From: Leptodactylus fallax
Lineage: Eukaryota; Chordata; Amphibia; Anura; Leptodactylidae
NCBI GenBank assembly: GCA_947044405.1
Contig: CAMRHE010000017.1
Coordinates: forward strand, 10,198,001 to 10,262,000
Reading direction: 5' to 3'
Length of the DNA stretch: 64,000 bases
The translations under genes and the position numbers were made by a program. How positions within the stretch are numbered: position 1 is the first letter of the stretch; each line of letters starts with the position of its first letter. The notes under the pieces were generated by a model that saw only the letters and a program-made list of their open reading frames with translations, did no database searches and was not told the DNA's origin. Positions 20,374 to 39,754 of the stretch are shown here, piece by piece.

Positions 20374-20845
20374 AAGGGTTGCATGACATATTTGTTACCT
20401 TTCCCCCCCAGTAGCCATTGCTCACTTTTCAGTAGGTTTTGTCTGGTCTTGGTAGTTCACCCTTAGTCAGTTGCATGGGGCTGAGCTGCAGTACCCGAAA
20501 AGACCATAGACACGAGAGGCTGAAAACTCTCCAGATTTATCACAGTGGATCTGGTGTGTCTTTAGACTGTCTCGTCTATGACCAGCCATACACTTTAGAC
20601 TTCAGGTGCTGTCCGATTGAGGATTGGACTGTTCATAGGGATGATCCCACCATCAACATTAGCTAAATCACTTGCTATTAAAAGCAGTGAGTTTGTGCAA
20701 GCTGGCTGGTAATCGGTCAAAAGTGCCCGATTGTGCCAAAAATGTCCAGCATGGCCAATCTGTTTTCAGTCCTTGTGGCATCTTCATGTCCAATAGTCGG
20801 ATGTTCAACAGCTGAATCAACCATATCAGCCAACAAAGTACAGCG

Positions 20846-21114
20846 TTAAAGGGGTTGTCCAGGGACGGTAGAATCACTTACCTGTTTCGGTGGACTCTTG
20901 ATGATGGAGTCTGCTGGAACTCCACCCACAGGTTGCTCCGCCCCTTCTCTGATCATAGTCAGCCAGCCCCCATAGCACAGGTAGATTAGGGAATGAGTGA
21001 GGCGGTGGAGTGCTCTGCCCCATATCACTCCACCCCCTGAAGGTCGGGACAAGGCCAGAACCCCCGAGTCCATCATCAAGTGTGTAGCCCTTTTTGCTGG
21101 AGTGTTCCTTTACA
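20846..21114. repeat. Foldback element (AAAGGGGTTGTCC family)
   Basis: It begins TTAAAGGGGTTGTCCAGGGA. The right end reads CTGGAGTGTTCCTTTACA, a degenerate inverted copy. GACTCTTGATGATGGA and TCCATCATCAAG pair inside. TTAA is kept on the left only. Confidence 0.65.
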
Positions 21115-21194
21115 GTACAGGGTACACACTAAAGCAGCAGTTTTATGTTCTTTGGTCAATCTCTATACTAGAAGAATAAGCCGATCACATGGTC

Positions 21195-21290
21195 AGATCC
21201 TGCTCAGCGAGTGTCTGAGTCCCCTGCAGCGCCACCACAGGGGAAATGAAGCATTACATATAATGCATGGATGTGCCAGGTCATCCAGAG
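21195..21290 (-). repeat. Dispersed repeat copy (CCCCTGTGGTGGCGCTG family)
   Basis: Read on the minus strand it gives TGTAATGCTTCATTTCCCCT, then GTGGTGGCGCTGCAGGGGA. This matches the plus-strand copies at about 1880-1925 and 57025-57075. The family has no obvious terminal inverted repeat. Confidence 0.6.
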
Positions 21291-22484
21291 CGATGCCCTT
21301 GTGAACTATTCTCTCCATCTGAGCTCATGGGTATTTTTGGAATTTTGTCTGAAACCTGAAATTCACAGCCCTGGATTTAATTTAAAAAAATCTTTATTAA
21401 AACTTTGTGGATTATTTTCACCTCTCCTGTCTGAATACTCCTCTATCCTCTGCGATTCCTACATCCCACGCCAAAGATTACCAGAAGAAGGGAAACCAGA
21501 AGCCAAAAGTCTGCAAACTTCTCATGTCTTACAAAATCAAAGACTGATCACATCTCCTCAGGAAGGATTTGTACTCTTAAAGGTGAGGTTTACTTACTTT
21601 TCTATGACCACCTGTGGCTCTGCAGAAGTGGCCACAGTTTCACGCCTTGTGTAGCGGCTGTGACTGGAACAGCAGCTCAAAACCATTGAAAAGGACTGAG
21701 CTGCAGTACCAGTCACAGCCATTACACACGTATGGTGCTATGCCTGCTGCTGCAGCACTAAAGCCCTTTCAATCAGCTGATCTCTGGGGGTGTCAGGTAT
21801 CGGAACCACCAGCGATCTGATCGTGAAAGGGAGTCTATCGGGTCCAAAATGCCTCCCAAACTAATAATAGTGCCATGTTGGATCCTTTAATAGGAACAGA
21901 AACAGTATCAATAGAAAACTGAAGACATTGGGGGAGATTTATACAGACTGGTGTATTCCATGCCAGTGTGATAGCTAGGGCTGATGGTCTCCCTATTAAG
22001 AAAGTGGTGTGGTACAAAAACCCAAGGTTTGCAACTTTTTTTTTTTTTTTTTGACACCACAAAACTGACATAATTTAATACCAAATCGACCCCAGTGAAT
22101 CCAGGTAGTAAGAAATGTAAATAACACTGCAAACACAGCTCAGTAGCGCCCTCTTGGTTACAAGGTGATGGCCCTTCATGTACTATGCTGTATCCAGGGA
22201 CTGTCTACATATAGTACACGCTTGGTACAGTAAATTACTTCATGGCTAGTAAGTAGCAATGGCCCATAACAGACTGGTCACTATACGGGTCTATACACCT
22301 GAGTACAATACTATAATCATATAGGCCTGCAGGGGATTTATCTCTGTAGGTCACAATGGCTCATCGCAGAACTACAGTTGCGCTGTGTATCTTATTTGGC
22401 ATTATACATAAATATTATTATATACATTATGCCAAATATATTATTATTATTATAACCTCTTATTTGACATTATATTAACATCTT

Positions 22485-22720
22485 AGGCTTCGTTCACATC
22501 TGCGTCAGAGTCTCCACTGAAAGTCGGCAGAGAGAAAAGTCCTGCATGAAGGATTTTTCTCTCCACTGGTTTCAGTATAAAACCAGCGGAAACCCGCCAA
22601 ACCCCATTATAATCTGTGTCCCTGGGTAGCCACTGTTTTAGCAGGCGGACTCTCAGTCGTTTGGGTTCCACGGCGGATACAAACAATGCAGAGCACAGCA
22701 CAAGTGTGAACCTAGCCTTA
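22485..22720. repeat. Foldback repeat, TTAGGCTTCGTTCACA arms
   Basis: The left end TTAGGCTTCGTTCACATCTG and the right end AGTGTGAACCTAGCCTTA are inverted. GCAGAGAGAAAAGTCCTGCA and related internal palindromes are visible. It is of the same type as the elements at 19628 and 20038. Confidence 0.65.
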
Positions 22721-23997
22721 TTTGGAATTCTGCATGTATATATTTCCTGTACACTGATTCTTCCCAACCACAGTGGGCAGAAAGTGATTTCTATTTGCTA
22801 CTTAGTGAACAGAAGATCACTGCAGTGACCTGGCTATGGAAAGAGTGACTGAGCATGCGTGTCCACCAGTGGTCATGTACGTAGCTCTATACTTTGAACA
22901 CCAGGTGGCACCATACTTTGTGAGGACATACTATAATTCTCTCCAATGGGTGAATGGCAGACATTTGATCATAAATAAATCAACAATTATTATATTTAAT
23001 GGTGGAGCAACCTTTTAATAACCAAGAATGTCCCTTAACATTCATTAATGCTCATACTTGGGGCCTATTCCAATACAGAAAGCACCTACTTGACTGAAAT
23101 CTTGTTGACAGACTTGGTTACAGCAAGTGTATAACAACTGCTTGGGGAAGAAGCGACTACAGGTAAGAGTCATAATGGGCAAAGCCTATAAAGAAGTCAC
23201 CAACATGGAGGAGATTATTGGTAACACAGGAAGTCATGAGCAACCTGAATGGATTCCTCCAAGTCATAATAAGTGTTGTCCAGGACTTTGCTTTTGAGAC
23301 TCCTGGCGCCCATCAGCTGCTTGCTTGGAGCCACGGTGTACTAGAACAGCTCCATGTTCAGTGGAGTGGCCTGGATAAGTACTGTAAGCTCAGTCCTATT
23401 CAAGCAAACAGTTAATTGGCAGGGGTCCTGGGAGTCCGACCCCGCTGACCTGATATAAATGACCTATAAAAGTCTTGGACAACTCCTTCAAAAAGTTTAA
23501 ACACCAGAAATATCAGCCGCTAGGATCTCCACCGATCACAAGACAGCTGGGGCCACAATGCTAGGTTAGGCATCATCTCAGCCAGGGCACCCTGTACTAT
23601 AACTTGGCCTCATTCAAGTGAAAAGAGCTGAAGTGGAAAACCAGAGCCAGTCCATGTAGCAGAGCTGCCAGTGGAAAAGGTCTGTGAGACTTGGCGCCCC
23701 CAGCCCTTGTACTAACGGTCAGACCTCCAGGCTGTTCCCAATCCCTCTGCTAAAATGACTATCATTGTGAAAATCATTGCCCTGTGTCTCTAGACAGTCT
23801 GCAATGCACATGACTCAGATTCTATAGAGGTCTATGGAGAGGAGAGGGGAAGGGAGCATTATATGCAGGAGGTAACAGGAAAGATTGGTTTAGAATTATG
23901 CTGGAGCTGAATATCACAATCAAAGTGCTTTATTCACACCAGTACTTGGGTTGTTTGAGTGAGAGGCAGATCTATGTAGAGACTATTTCTCCTCTAC

Positions 23998-24240
23998 TCA
24001 TTGGGGTATATTCATCAGTTTTCTGGCATAGAGGGAAGATACCAAGACACATGTTTGGCTTAAACGTGCAGCTCCAACAGATGTATTGTAACTCATGCCC
24101 TTTTCCTGCAGAGAGTTATAATGGAAGTATACGCCAGTCCCTATAACTGGCATAGATGTCCATTAGAGCTGCACTCTCTTCACAAACCTCTCGGTCCCTG
24201 CACCAGAAGGGTGTGCCAGTCTTAATACATTTGCCCCATA
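23998..24240. repeat. Imperfect foldback repeat, TTGGGGTATATTCATCAG arms
   Basis: The left arm (GGGGTATATTCATCAGTTTT) and the right arm (reverse complement GGGGCAAATGTATTAAGACT) pair imperfectly. Related one-ended pieces are at about 21925-21970 (GGGGGAGATTTATACAGACT) and in the PRICKLE2 intron near 55850-56070. Confidence 0.5.
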
Positions 24241-24449
24241 GTGTGCAGTGTATGTCAGCTCCCAGATTTATATATATATATATTATATATAGCTACAACC
24301 AGCAGAATACAAGTCATATAATAACCGTGTGCACACAACAGTTTATCTCAAGAAGTCAATTGAAATGACAAGTACACGAAGGTTATTTCTATATTCTAGG
24401 TTAATAACCCCATTTCTTTAAAATCAAAGACAACCACAAAACAATTTTT

Positions 24450-24638
24450 TATGGTTTCCTTTTTTTTCTTCTTTTTAATTTTTTTTTTCCTCTTGATACG
24501 CATTGAATTTGTTAACAACGTAAAAGTGTAAAAACCCTAAAGTACACATCAGTCACCTTCTGCAAGCGAGATATTTATACACAACATAAAGGTCTTCAGC
24601 ACTTGACTCATTCGCCCCAGTTAAAAGCGTGCACGTCT
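24450..24638 (-). other. PSMD6: Probable PSMD6 3' UTR
   Basis: It follows the TGA at 24641-24639. An ATTAAA hexamer on the minus strand at 24479-24474, about 160 nt downstream, is the nearest plausible polyadenylation signal. It is followed in the transcribed direction by an A-rich segment. There is no clear canonical AATAAA nearer, so the boundary is tentative. Confidence 0.35.
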
Positions 24639-30749
<6,111 letters not shown>

Positions 30750-30960
30750 CTCGGTCTTCTCCGGGCACCGGGAACTGCTCAGTCACTACTTCCGCCGGAA
30801 GTTGTCTCTTACAATGAAGACCGGCCGAGAAGCACAATAGCGGCCACTAGCGATGGCGGCCTAGCACTGCAGCCCGCGAACAATACAGCGTCACCTGCTG
30901 TGGGGCGGCCGGACTGAGCCCGACAAATAAGGAACAGCTGGTTAAAGGGACAGCGACATC
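30750..30960 (-). promoter_or_regulatory. PSMD6: PSMD6 promoter / 5' UTR with paired ETS motifs and YY1-like site
   Basis: The region upstream of the PSMD6 ATG is CpG-rich and TATA-less. ACTTCCGCCGGAAGT at 30788-30802 carries two divergent ETS cores (CCGGAAGT and CGGAAGT). CGATGGCGGC at 30851-30860 matches a YY1-type ATGGCGGC core. Both motifs are common in housekeeping promoters. The transcription start is inferred to lie between about 30770 and 30860; this is not proven. Confidence 0.65.
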
Positions 30961-31394
30961 TGGTGGCCGCGGAGAGTAGAGCAATAGGAAGTGAGGAATG
31001 GATGAAGCACATAATGACATCTAGAGGGGGTAGGTAGTTATTCAGAGTCATTGAGACATAGGACAATGATAGTTATCTATAGAAATCATGTGTATAAAAT
31101 CATTCATACTTCTTCCCAACTTTCAAAGAACAGAAAAAGGGACAAAATGTCTGGCGCACAAAGCGAGCCGCAGCAAAATTAGCTACACCCACTTCTACGT
31201 TGACTCCGCCCATTCGCATCCATTTTCCATGTGCCCCCACACAGTATAAAGCTCCTACAGTCACCCTAACATTATATGCCCTCACATTATAATGTTCCCC
31301 TCCAATTGCCCCACAATCTGGTGCCACAATTTAAACTGGCAGAAACTAGAGGGGGACATTAAATTGACGTCAACTAGAGTCGGACACGTCACCC

Positions 31395-31790
31395 TCCAGC
31401 TACTCCTACAGTTTAATGTCCCCCTCCAATTGCCCCCAGTTTAATGTCCATTTCCAGTTACCCCCAGCTTAATATCTGTGTCCAGTGACCCCCATTGTTT
31501 AATGTCCCCCTCCAGCTGTCCCCAGTTTAATGTCCCCCTCCAGCTGTCCCCAGTTTAATGTCCCTCTTAATCCCCCCCAGTTTAATGCCACCCTCTCCAT
31601 CTGCCCCAGTTTAATGCTCCCTTCCATCTGCCTCCAGTTTCATGTTCCCCCTCCATCTCTGCCCCCAGTTTCATGTCCCCCCTACATCTGCTCGCCCTTC
31701 ATCTGCCTTCAGTTTAATGTCCCCCCTACATCTGCCCCCAGTTCAATGTTCCCCCTCAATTTGCACCCAAAGTTTAACATAAAAAACACT
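31395..31790. repeat. Degenerate C-rich tandem repeat (CAGTTTAATGTCCCCCTCCA units)
   Basis: About a dozen units of roughly 25-32 bp each contain CAGTTTAATG(T) followed by CCCCCTCCA(G/T)CTG. Units drift in length and sequence. Similar but shorter arrays occur at about 35640-35810 (ACTATAATGGCTCCCT units) and, reversed, at about 48760-48855 (GCATTATACTGT units), so this is a dispersed minisatellite-like family. Confidence 0.7.
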
Positions 31791-32937
31791 GATACTCACC
31801 TCTCCTCGCTCCCCTGCTGCTCTGTCTGCAGTTTCAGTCACGGAGTGTTCTGCGAGCTGCAGGCGCGATGTGAGTGACGTCATCACATGGTGCCTACAGC
31901 TCCCGAGTCCGGAGCACAGTGGTGAAGTGGGAGCTGTCTGTGGACGGCTCCGGCTTCATTCACCACTGTATTCAACTCATCTGCGTCCTCCAGGACACGG
32001 GACCACGGGACAGGACCCGGAATTCGGGACTATCCCGCTGAATCCAGGACGGTTGGGAGGTATGAAAATCTGCTGCGTCTGATGCAATGCTTATGAGCAA
32101 GGGGTCTTTACAGGTTTCATGCTCGTGAATTGGCAACAAAATTTGGGGTCCATTGTATTTTTATAATGCCTTGAAGTTCCTGGGCCCCAATACAAAACCT
32201 GTAATGGGCCCCACTTTACTTTGTGCCATTTCAAATAGAGCTATATTTTATGTGTTTTGGGGCCCTCATGGTTTGGGGCCCGGTAGCTGCATCCTCTATA
32301 TTTACGCCCCTGCCTAATATCTTGCAATACGTGAAATATATTATCACAGACTAGATTACGTCTGAGAGATTCTGGGAATATACCCTAATGGCCGACCTTT
32401 AGGCCCCCAGGGCCATAACTCGAGGCGGTGCAGTGGGTGTTGCCACACCCAGGCCCAGAAGCCTCGGAGGGCCTATAAGGTGCCTTCTCCCAATACAAGG
32501 AGACCTGTACAATAGATGATACATTATAGTTGGGGGCCTGGACTACACAATTTGCATTGTGGCCCAGGAGATTCATGTTATGTCTCTGCTTTACATACGG
32601 GGGCACTTAGGGGGGAGTTTTTTATGGCACAAGAAGGTAGAACTGAGTCCATGACATGATAGCAGAATAATTTGTGAAAAATTGGAACAATTCTGGCAAA
32701 TTCAGGACTGCTGGAAAGTAAATGCTATCTGTTGTTTCTGTATGCTGATCTGGCATATATGATGGCACCTGTGAGGGAGGCGCCAAAGCAGATGTGAACG
32801 CAGCCCAAACATTGGTTATTTTAATGCTATAACATATGTTTTTGGATGTTGTTGTGGATTTAATGGTGGAAATGTCTTGCAAAGGGTGAAATCTACCCTG
32901 AAAACGCACATAATAAATTGACACTAAAGCTACAGGT

Positions 32938-33172
32938 AAAAGGCTGAGGCCCCATGTTGTGGAAACGCAGCTTTTTTTGTAGCAGATTTAGTTGCGGTTT
33001 TTTGAGCCAAAGCCAGGAGTGGATTGAGCAGAAGGGAGAAGTATAAGAACTTCCTATACATTTCCCATTCCTTTTGTAGCCATTCTTGGTTTTGGCTCAA
33101 AAAAACGCAGCAAAATCTGCAAAAAAAAAAAAGCTGCATTTCCACAACATGGGGCCTCGGACAAAAAAACGC
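32938..33172. repeat. Foldback repeat, GAGGCCCCATGTTGTGGAAA arms
   Basis: The left arm CCCCATGTTGTGGAAACGCA and the right arm AAGCTGCATTTCCACAACAT are inverted for over 80 bp, including TTTTTTGAGCCAAAGCCAGG against CTTGGTTTTGGCTCAAAAAA. A half copy follows at about 33400-33487 in the left-arm orientation. Confidence 0.75.
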
Positions 33173-33976
33173 TGCAGAAAATTATTCAGCAAAAAGCTTT
33201 GCATATTTTTTCTGCATCATTTTTCTGAGTTTTTGTTGTGCTTTCCTATGGGTTCTTTCTTCCCCTAGTAAATCTATAGGGAAAGTGCTCAAACTTGTGA
33301 AGCTAAAATTAACTTGCTGAGATTTTCAGTTTTCCGCAATTTTTTTTTCTAATGTGTGGATGAGAGGAAATGAAATCTCATTCACTTTGCTGGCTAAGAC
33401 TGAGGCCTCACAATGCGGAAACGCAGCTTTTTTTTGTTGCAGATTTTGCTGTTTTTTGAGCCAAAGCCAGGAGTGGATTTAGCAGAAGGTAAGCGTCAGT
33501 GTCCAAGCTGCAATGGAAAGGGGAGTATAACTTATGTTATTGAATATTGCAGCACCGCAATTCACCGGAAGCATTGCTATGCAGTGGACGCTGCTGCTGT
33601 GTCGCCCCTATTACTTGTATAGTAGCATTGCGCCACGTGCTCCACGTGCTCTCCGTCCACTAGCAGCTTCCAGACCCGGGAGGCTGCTGCAGCAGCTGAT
33701 CTGTGCGGGGTCCGGGTGTTTTCACCCCGACAGATCACATACTGATCACATACTATCCTGTGTATAGGTCATCAGTATGAAAAAACTATTTGGGGCCAGA
33801 AGACCCCTTTAATAACTAGTGCACTGGAGTAATATGTGCCACATTTTACTGCCGGTGAAGTTTTCTGGCCTCAGTAGTAACCTATCCATCATGATATGGT
33901 GGCCTCCTCCTGCTAGGCCCTTCCTACTTATTATTCTTTGGTACAGTAGCAAGGCACTTCAGTATCAAGCTCGGTC

Positions 33977-34854
33977 TTAAACTCTTCCCGACATCCTTCA
34001 TAATAGTACAGCGGATGTCGAGTATTTGAATAGAATTTTTTATATTAAGTATTTAAATATGAAGTATTATACAGCGCTAATGCCCGCACTGATCTCGGGC
34101 ACTAAGGCCCCTGGCACCTCAGTCAAAGCTGACCGAGGCGACATTTTCCTGGCGGCACATGGGCGCCACCATTTTGCGTAGAATTACTGGTGGCCGGAAT
34201 GAGATCCGGGGCTGGCGATCCATTGCCATGACAGCCGGGAGCCTATGGAAGGCTCCCGAGCTTGTCTGGCATTCATTTGTATGAGAGGCTGCATAAAGCA
34301 AATTACGGTATTTAGCAATGCATTACATTAGTGATCAGACCCCCCTGGGGGGGGGGGGGGGTCTAATAAATACAGTATTAAATATATAAATATAAAATAA
34401 AAAGAATTAAAAATAAAAATCACCCCCTTTCTCTAGAATACATATAAAGTAAAAAATGACTGTGAAACACATACATATTAGGTATCTCTGTGTCAGAAAA
34501 AGCCCCGTCTACAATCTTATAAAAATATTTCTTCTGTACGGTAAACTCTGTAGCGGGAAAAAAAAAAACCAAACGTGCCAAAACGCCGTTTTTTCACTGT
34601 TTCACCTCTGAGAAAAATTTGAATAAAAAGTGATCAAAGCAATAGAAATTCCCCAAAATGGTATAACTAAATAGTACCCCTGGCCCTGCAAAAAAAAAGA
34701 CGCCTTATGCATCCCCGTATACAGAAATATAAGAAAGTTACGGGTGTCCCGCAAACATTAAGCCCATTAAAAAACATTAAAAAAAGTTATGGGGTTTGGA
34801 AGGCGGGGAGTCAAAAACGAAAATGGAAAAATGCCACTAGCAGGAAGGGGTTAA
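33977..34854. mobile_element. TTAA-bounded non-autonomous element, 878 bp, CCCCTTCC-type termini
   Basis: TTAA occurs at 33977-33980 and 34851-34854. The left end TTAAACTCTTCCCGACATCC and the right end in reverse complement TTAACCCCTTCCTGCTAG are related. The interior (TAGAATACATATAAAGTAA, ACACATACATATTAGGTATC, ACGGTAAACTCTGTAGCGGG) matches an element I recall as very abundant in frogs. A G16 run lies at about 34346-34361. No ORF of useful length is present. TTAA ends suggest piggyBac-type mobilisation. Confidence 0.7.
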
Positions 34855-35897
34855 TAAATCCACCCCATAGCTAAATGTTTCTCCCCCACCCCTATTCCAG
34901 TCTCTGCTGCAAATGACAACACTCCGGTAACGTAAACCATATTCAGCACAGCTATTGACTGTAGTATCCCCTCCTGCAGACAGGGGGCAGTGTTGACCAT
35001 AAAGAAGCTTCTAGTAATAGACCCTATACTTGGCACTGAGTGACTATACATCTACATACATCAGTCTTCTCTCACACCTAATGTTCACGTCCCCCCCATA
35101 AGAACGTCTCTGTACTTCTGTCGTGTATTGTCTTCTTGAAGACACTGCAGCAATCTGGAGATTCACAAAAGCAAATTGCCGGCATTTACCAAGGCTTTGT
35201 TGTTATTGCTTTGCGAGCTGAGATGTTGGATTCGGTGTAAATCATCCTGCTAGAAACTGCTCTGATGAATATGTAATGTCCGCCCCCTTAGTATCGCAAC
35301 ATTTGCTGCAAGAACCAGAGCATTGAATCCTGTATGAGGGGGCGAATGTTCCAAAATCTTCTGTAATTAGAGATGTTTCTGGGAGGAAAAGAAATGTAGA
35401 ACTGGGGATGTAGCAGAGCTGTCCGGGGGCAGGGCAGGCAGAGCCGGATCCATGGGTTGTAGATTTAAGGGGGTTACATATGGATATTTTGGATATCTCT
35501 CAACTTCCGAAGGACCAAAGAGGGATAAAATCTGCGGGGCACCACAGCAAATTTAGGTATCATAAGACATGCTTCTAATGCCAGCCATAACCCCGACCAT
35601 TCCTAGACATGTCCTTTTGTGCCCCTGCACAGTAAAATGCCCCTTTAGAGGCCCCAACATACAATCATGCCACCTTGTGACCCCTACATGGTATAATGTC
35701 CACCGCATTATCATGGCCCCCTCATGGTGGCCTCCAGACTATAATGGCTCCCTTTTGGTGGCCTCCAGACTATAATGGCTCCCTCATTGCGGCCCCCACA
35801 CTAAACATCCTCGTTAAAGAAAAGCTCTTTGTTGCCCTTAGCAACCACTCACAGCACAGCTTTCATAGCACAGCTATGAGCAACAAAGTGTTTTTCT

Positions 35898-36360
35898 TTA
35901 AAGAGGACTTTTCGCCAACTCCACCATCTTAAGCTCCTTTCATCCTGTAATAGATTCCGCTCTACTGATTCCGGCATAGTTGGAATTTTTTTTTCTAATC
36001 CTCACCATTCCTGAACAATCGTTGCTGTTAGTTTTGGTGCCTGATATCCTAACTAGACTCTCTAATGTCAAGTGGATGGCTCAGGCAGGAGTCAGCAAGG
36101 GGGTGTGACTGTGAGTTCTGACACTGCCCACCTCTGTTTGCAGTTGGAATCTAAACCTCTTGCCTGCTCCTGCCTGACACCACCCACTGGTCATTGAAGA
36201 GTCTAGTTAGGATATCAGACACCAAAACTAACAGCACTGATTGCTCAGGTATGGTGGGGGCTAGAGAAAAAATTCCAACTGTGACGGCATTAGTGGAGCA
36301 GCGCCTATTAGAGGATGAAAAGAGCTGGAGACAGTGGAGGTGGTAAAAGGTCTTCTTTAA
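35898..36360. repeat. Palindromic element with TTAA ends, AGAGGACTTTTCACC-type arms
   Basis: TTAA occurs at 35898-35901 and 36357-36360. The left arm (AAAGAGGACTTTTCGCCAAC) pairs with the right arm (reverse complement AAAGAAGACCTTTTACCACC). Pairing continues past TTCATCCT(G)TAATAG, the GTTGGAATTTTTT segment and CCTAACTAGACTCT, roughly 200 bp in each arm. It is the best-preserved copy of the family in the window. Confidence 0.8.
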
Positions 36361-38635
36361 GATTCTCATAAATGTTAAATGACTAGAGATGGGCGAAACT
36401 CACGAGATTCGTTTCAATCAATATTCATGAAGTTCAACCATCTGGTTCATTTCAGACTACACATGTATTATAAGCAGAGCCGCAAGGCAGGTAAGTAGAC
36501 ATAACAATCCAGTTATACTCACCTTGCCTTACCTCTCTTGGGCTTCTTTGTGGTGACCTGCGAACCCAGCGTCATGACGTCGGCACACCCCACATGACTG
36601 CTGCGGCCCAATCAGGGTGTGTGATGTCAGCCAGAGGCTGAAAGAGGACACCACAAGGAAGTACCGGAGAGGTGAGACAAAGTGAGTATAAGTGTTTGTT
36701 ACTTTTACTCACCTCCCCTCTGGGATCTGAAGAGTATAATAGTGTTTCTTAGATGATGGGTTCGACCCGGTTCGATCTGAATCACTTTGCTCAGCCATCC
36801 TTCTCATGTTTATGGCCTCTGTTTAATATATAAGCTTTCATGTATACAATCCATTAAATATATACTTTATATTTTTTAACAGTATACAATTGTATGGTGC
36901 AGTGTAGTATACTGTGTTATACCTTTTCTGCTATATACTGGCATATGGCAGGAGGCTAATAGACGCACCCACAACATGTATGTCAAGATGTTTCCTAACT
37001 CATACACACGGACATCATGGATGTGCAATGTGATCCTAATTGTACACATGTTATACAGATTTCTATATAGATCCTGTAGGGTGAGATATAGGCACATACG
37101 GCACCATATAAAACTCTCTCATATGTGATGTTGCATGGGGGCTAAGGACATCAAGCTACTGTAATTTCATAGCATTGCCATCAATCAAAAGGCAGCCCCG
37201 CCCACATTGAGCTGCTCAGAAGTGTAAACATTGGGGACAGCACAACAGTAGGTAGGTATTAAGCTGGCCACATAGTAGATATCTGTCAGCTAATACACAT
37301 TTAGCCAACAGTTATTCCTCCTGACCCCAAATGCATGCTTGGCTCGAGCGACCATGCATGTGTTCTTAATTGGGAGATGGGAGTGACCCGCTGACAGACA
37401 TCTATGAGAACTAAATGAGCGGCCATGTTAAAATCCAACAGCTGATCCTTCTTTCTCTGGAGGGGGAAGATTAATTGGCCCACTAAAAATTGACAGGTTC
37501 AGCCTACATTAATCTAATGCTTATGGCCAGCTTTACGGTTCCATCTGGGTCCTATAGCTTCAAGCTCCTGCAATTTCAAAGCTGTCAATCACACAGAAGC
37601 CCCACCCATATTGAGCTGCTCAGTGGTGTAAACTTTATTGATAACGCAGTAGTGGCTAGATCTTAGGCCGAACGGCTACAAACCTAGTAAATACAGGGCC
37701 AGAGGTGGTCAAGGGCACCAACCACAATTATATACTATAAGCTAGGCCTAAGTGTAAAGAATTGGTACCCTTTCCTACAAAGGCTGCCCTTAGGCAGGGG
37801 CCTTTGGGGCCTAATCAAATGCATTTTAAGAAAATATAATCCATCATTTTCTATATACTATACGCCTGACCCTCATGAAATAGACATTCATCTATAATGA
37901 AGACCCCTCGTCACTCATGGAATAATAGTACGCCAAATATAGCAGACACAGCAATGCCTATTAGAACTGATAATACCCGGTAGGTTAACAGCGCCAGGTA
38001 CAAGGGCTCCTCATTACTGAGCCTGGTAATAGAAATTTCCTATGTCAGGCAACATCTGCTGACATATAATTGACGCCAATAATCAGAATTTTCCGGTCAT
38101 CCAGCCTGAATATAGTTAAATGACCCAATCAATGGTCAGCGGTTCTCCAGACAAAGCAATATTGTACGCCTGTGCTGGTCATCCATTTATTGCTCACCCA
38201 ATGGAAGGATCTATTCAACCTTAAAGAATGAAATATTAATGGGCAGGCAGCTCTGCAAGCAGATGGAACAATAGGGTTCCCAGCAGGGGGACACAGGGGA
38301 TATTTTTAGAACACCATCACAATACAAAAATTACCTGCAGTGAAAGCCTAGATAGATAGCAGGGAGCGGGCGCCCGCCACCGCACCAGCCAGCGTGTCTA
38401 ATGGTGTCTCTGCTCACATCTAGTCACAGGGCTATTTACATACAATAATATTTGCAGAAATGATGACCGAAAACGGTTTTATGAGGAGTCGGGATATTGG
38501 GATGTTAGAACCGGGCCAGTACTGAAGGCTAATACTGAGGCCATACAATAGTCAGTCTGTATAGAAATATAGAATAAACCTAACGGAAGAAATTACTAAA
38601 GCTAAGAAACTGTAGATGTAGGAATAAGGAAGATT

Positions 38636-39403
<768 letters not shown>

Positions 39404-39470
39404 TTGCACAATATACAGAGCAGTTAGGTGTTATCCCCAGGATTCGGACCCAAATACTCCAAATGTAGGA

Positions 39471-39604
39471 AAAAAAACAGGCAGCACTCCAAAGTTCAGT
39501 TAAAAACACAAAAAATGTGGTTTACGCACCCAACATACATTTTAACTGAATAAACCACATTTTTTTGTGTTTTCCACTGAACATTGGAGTGCTGCCTGTT
39601 TTTT
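39471..39604. repeat. Long-arm palindrome (53-bp arms, 28-bp loop)
   Basis: The left arm 39471-39523 (ACAGGCAGCACTCCAAAGTT...ATGTGGTTT) and the right arm 39552-39604 (AAACCACATTTTTTTGTGTT...GTGCTGCCTGT) are near-perfect inverted copies around a loop at 39524-39551. It directly follows the (TCTA)n array. Confidence 0.8.
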
Positions 39605-39754
39605 CTTTCTTTCTTTTTTTTCATCTATCGATATCTCTATCCATCCAAAAGATAGCAGCAATTATCTCTATCAAAGACAGCAGATAGATAGCAAAAAATA
39701 GACACTCTCTATCTATTTCTATCTCATAACTATCTAAGCAAGCACAAAAAGTAA

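Larger units (their letters stand above)
19046..24449. other. Tail-to-tail gap between ATXN7 and PSMD6
   Basis: No gene is recognised. Most of the 5.4 kb is made of palindromic repeats, listed separately at 19235, 19628, 20038, 20846, 22485 and 23998, and a dispersed repeat copy at 21195. A CTCF-core-like match lies at 22898-22911. About 23790-23890 resembles 42430-42545 (TGACTCAGATT...TCTATAGA...CTATGGAGAGG), a further dispersed repeat pair. Confidence 0.6.
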
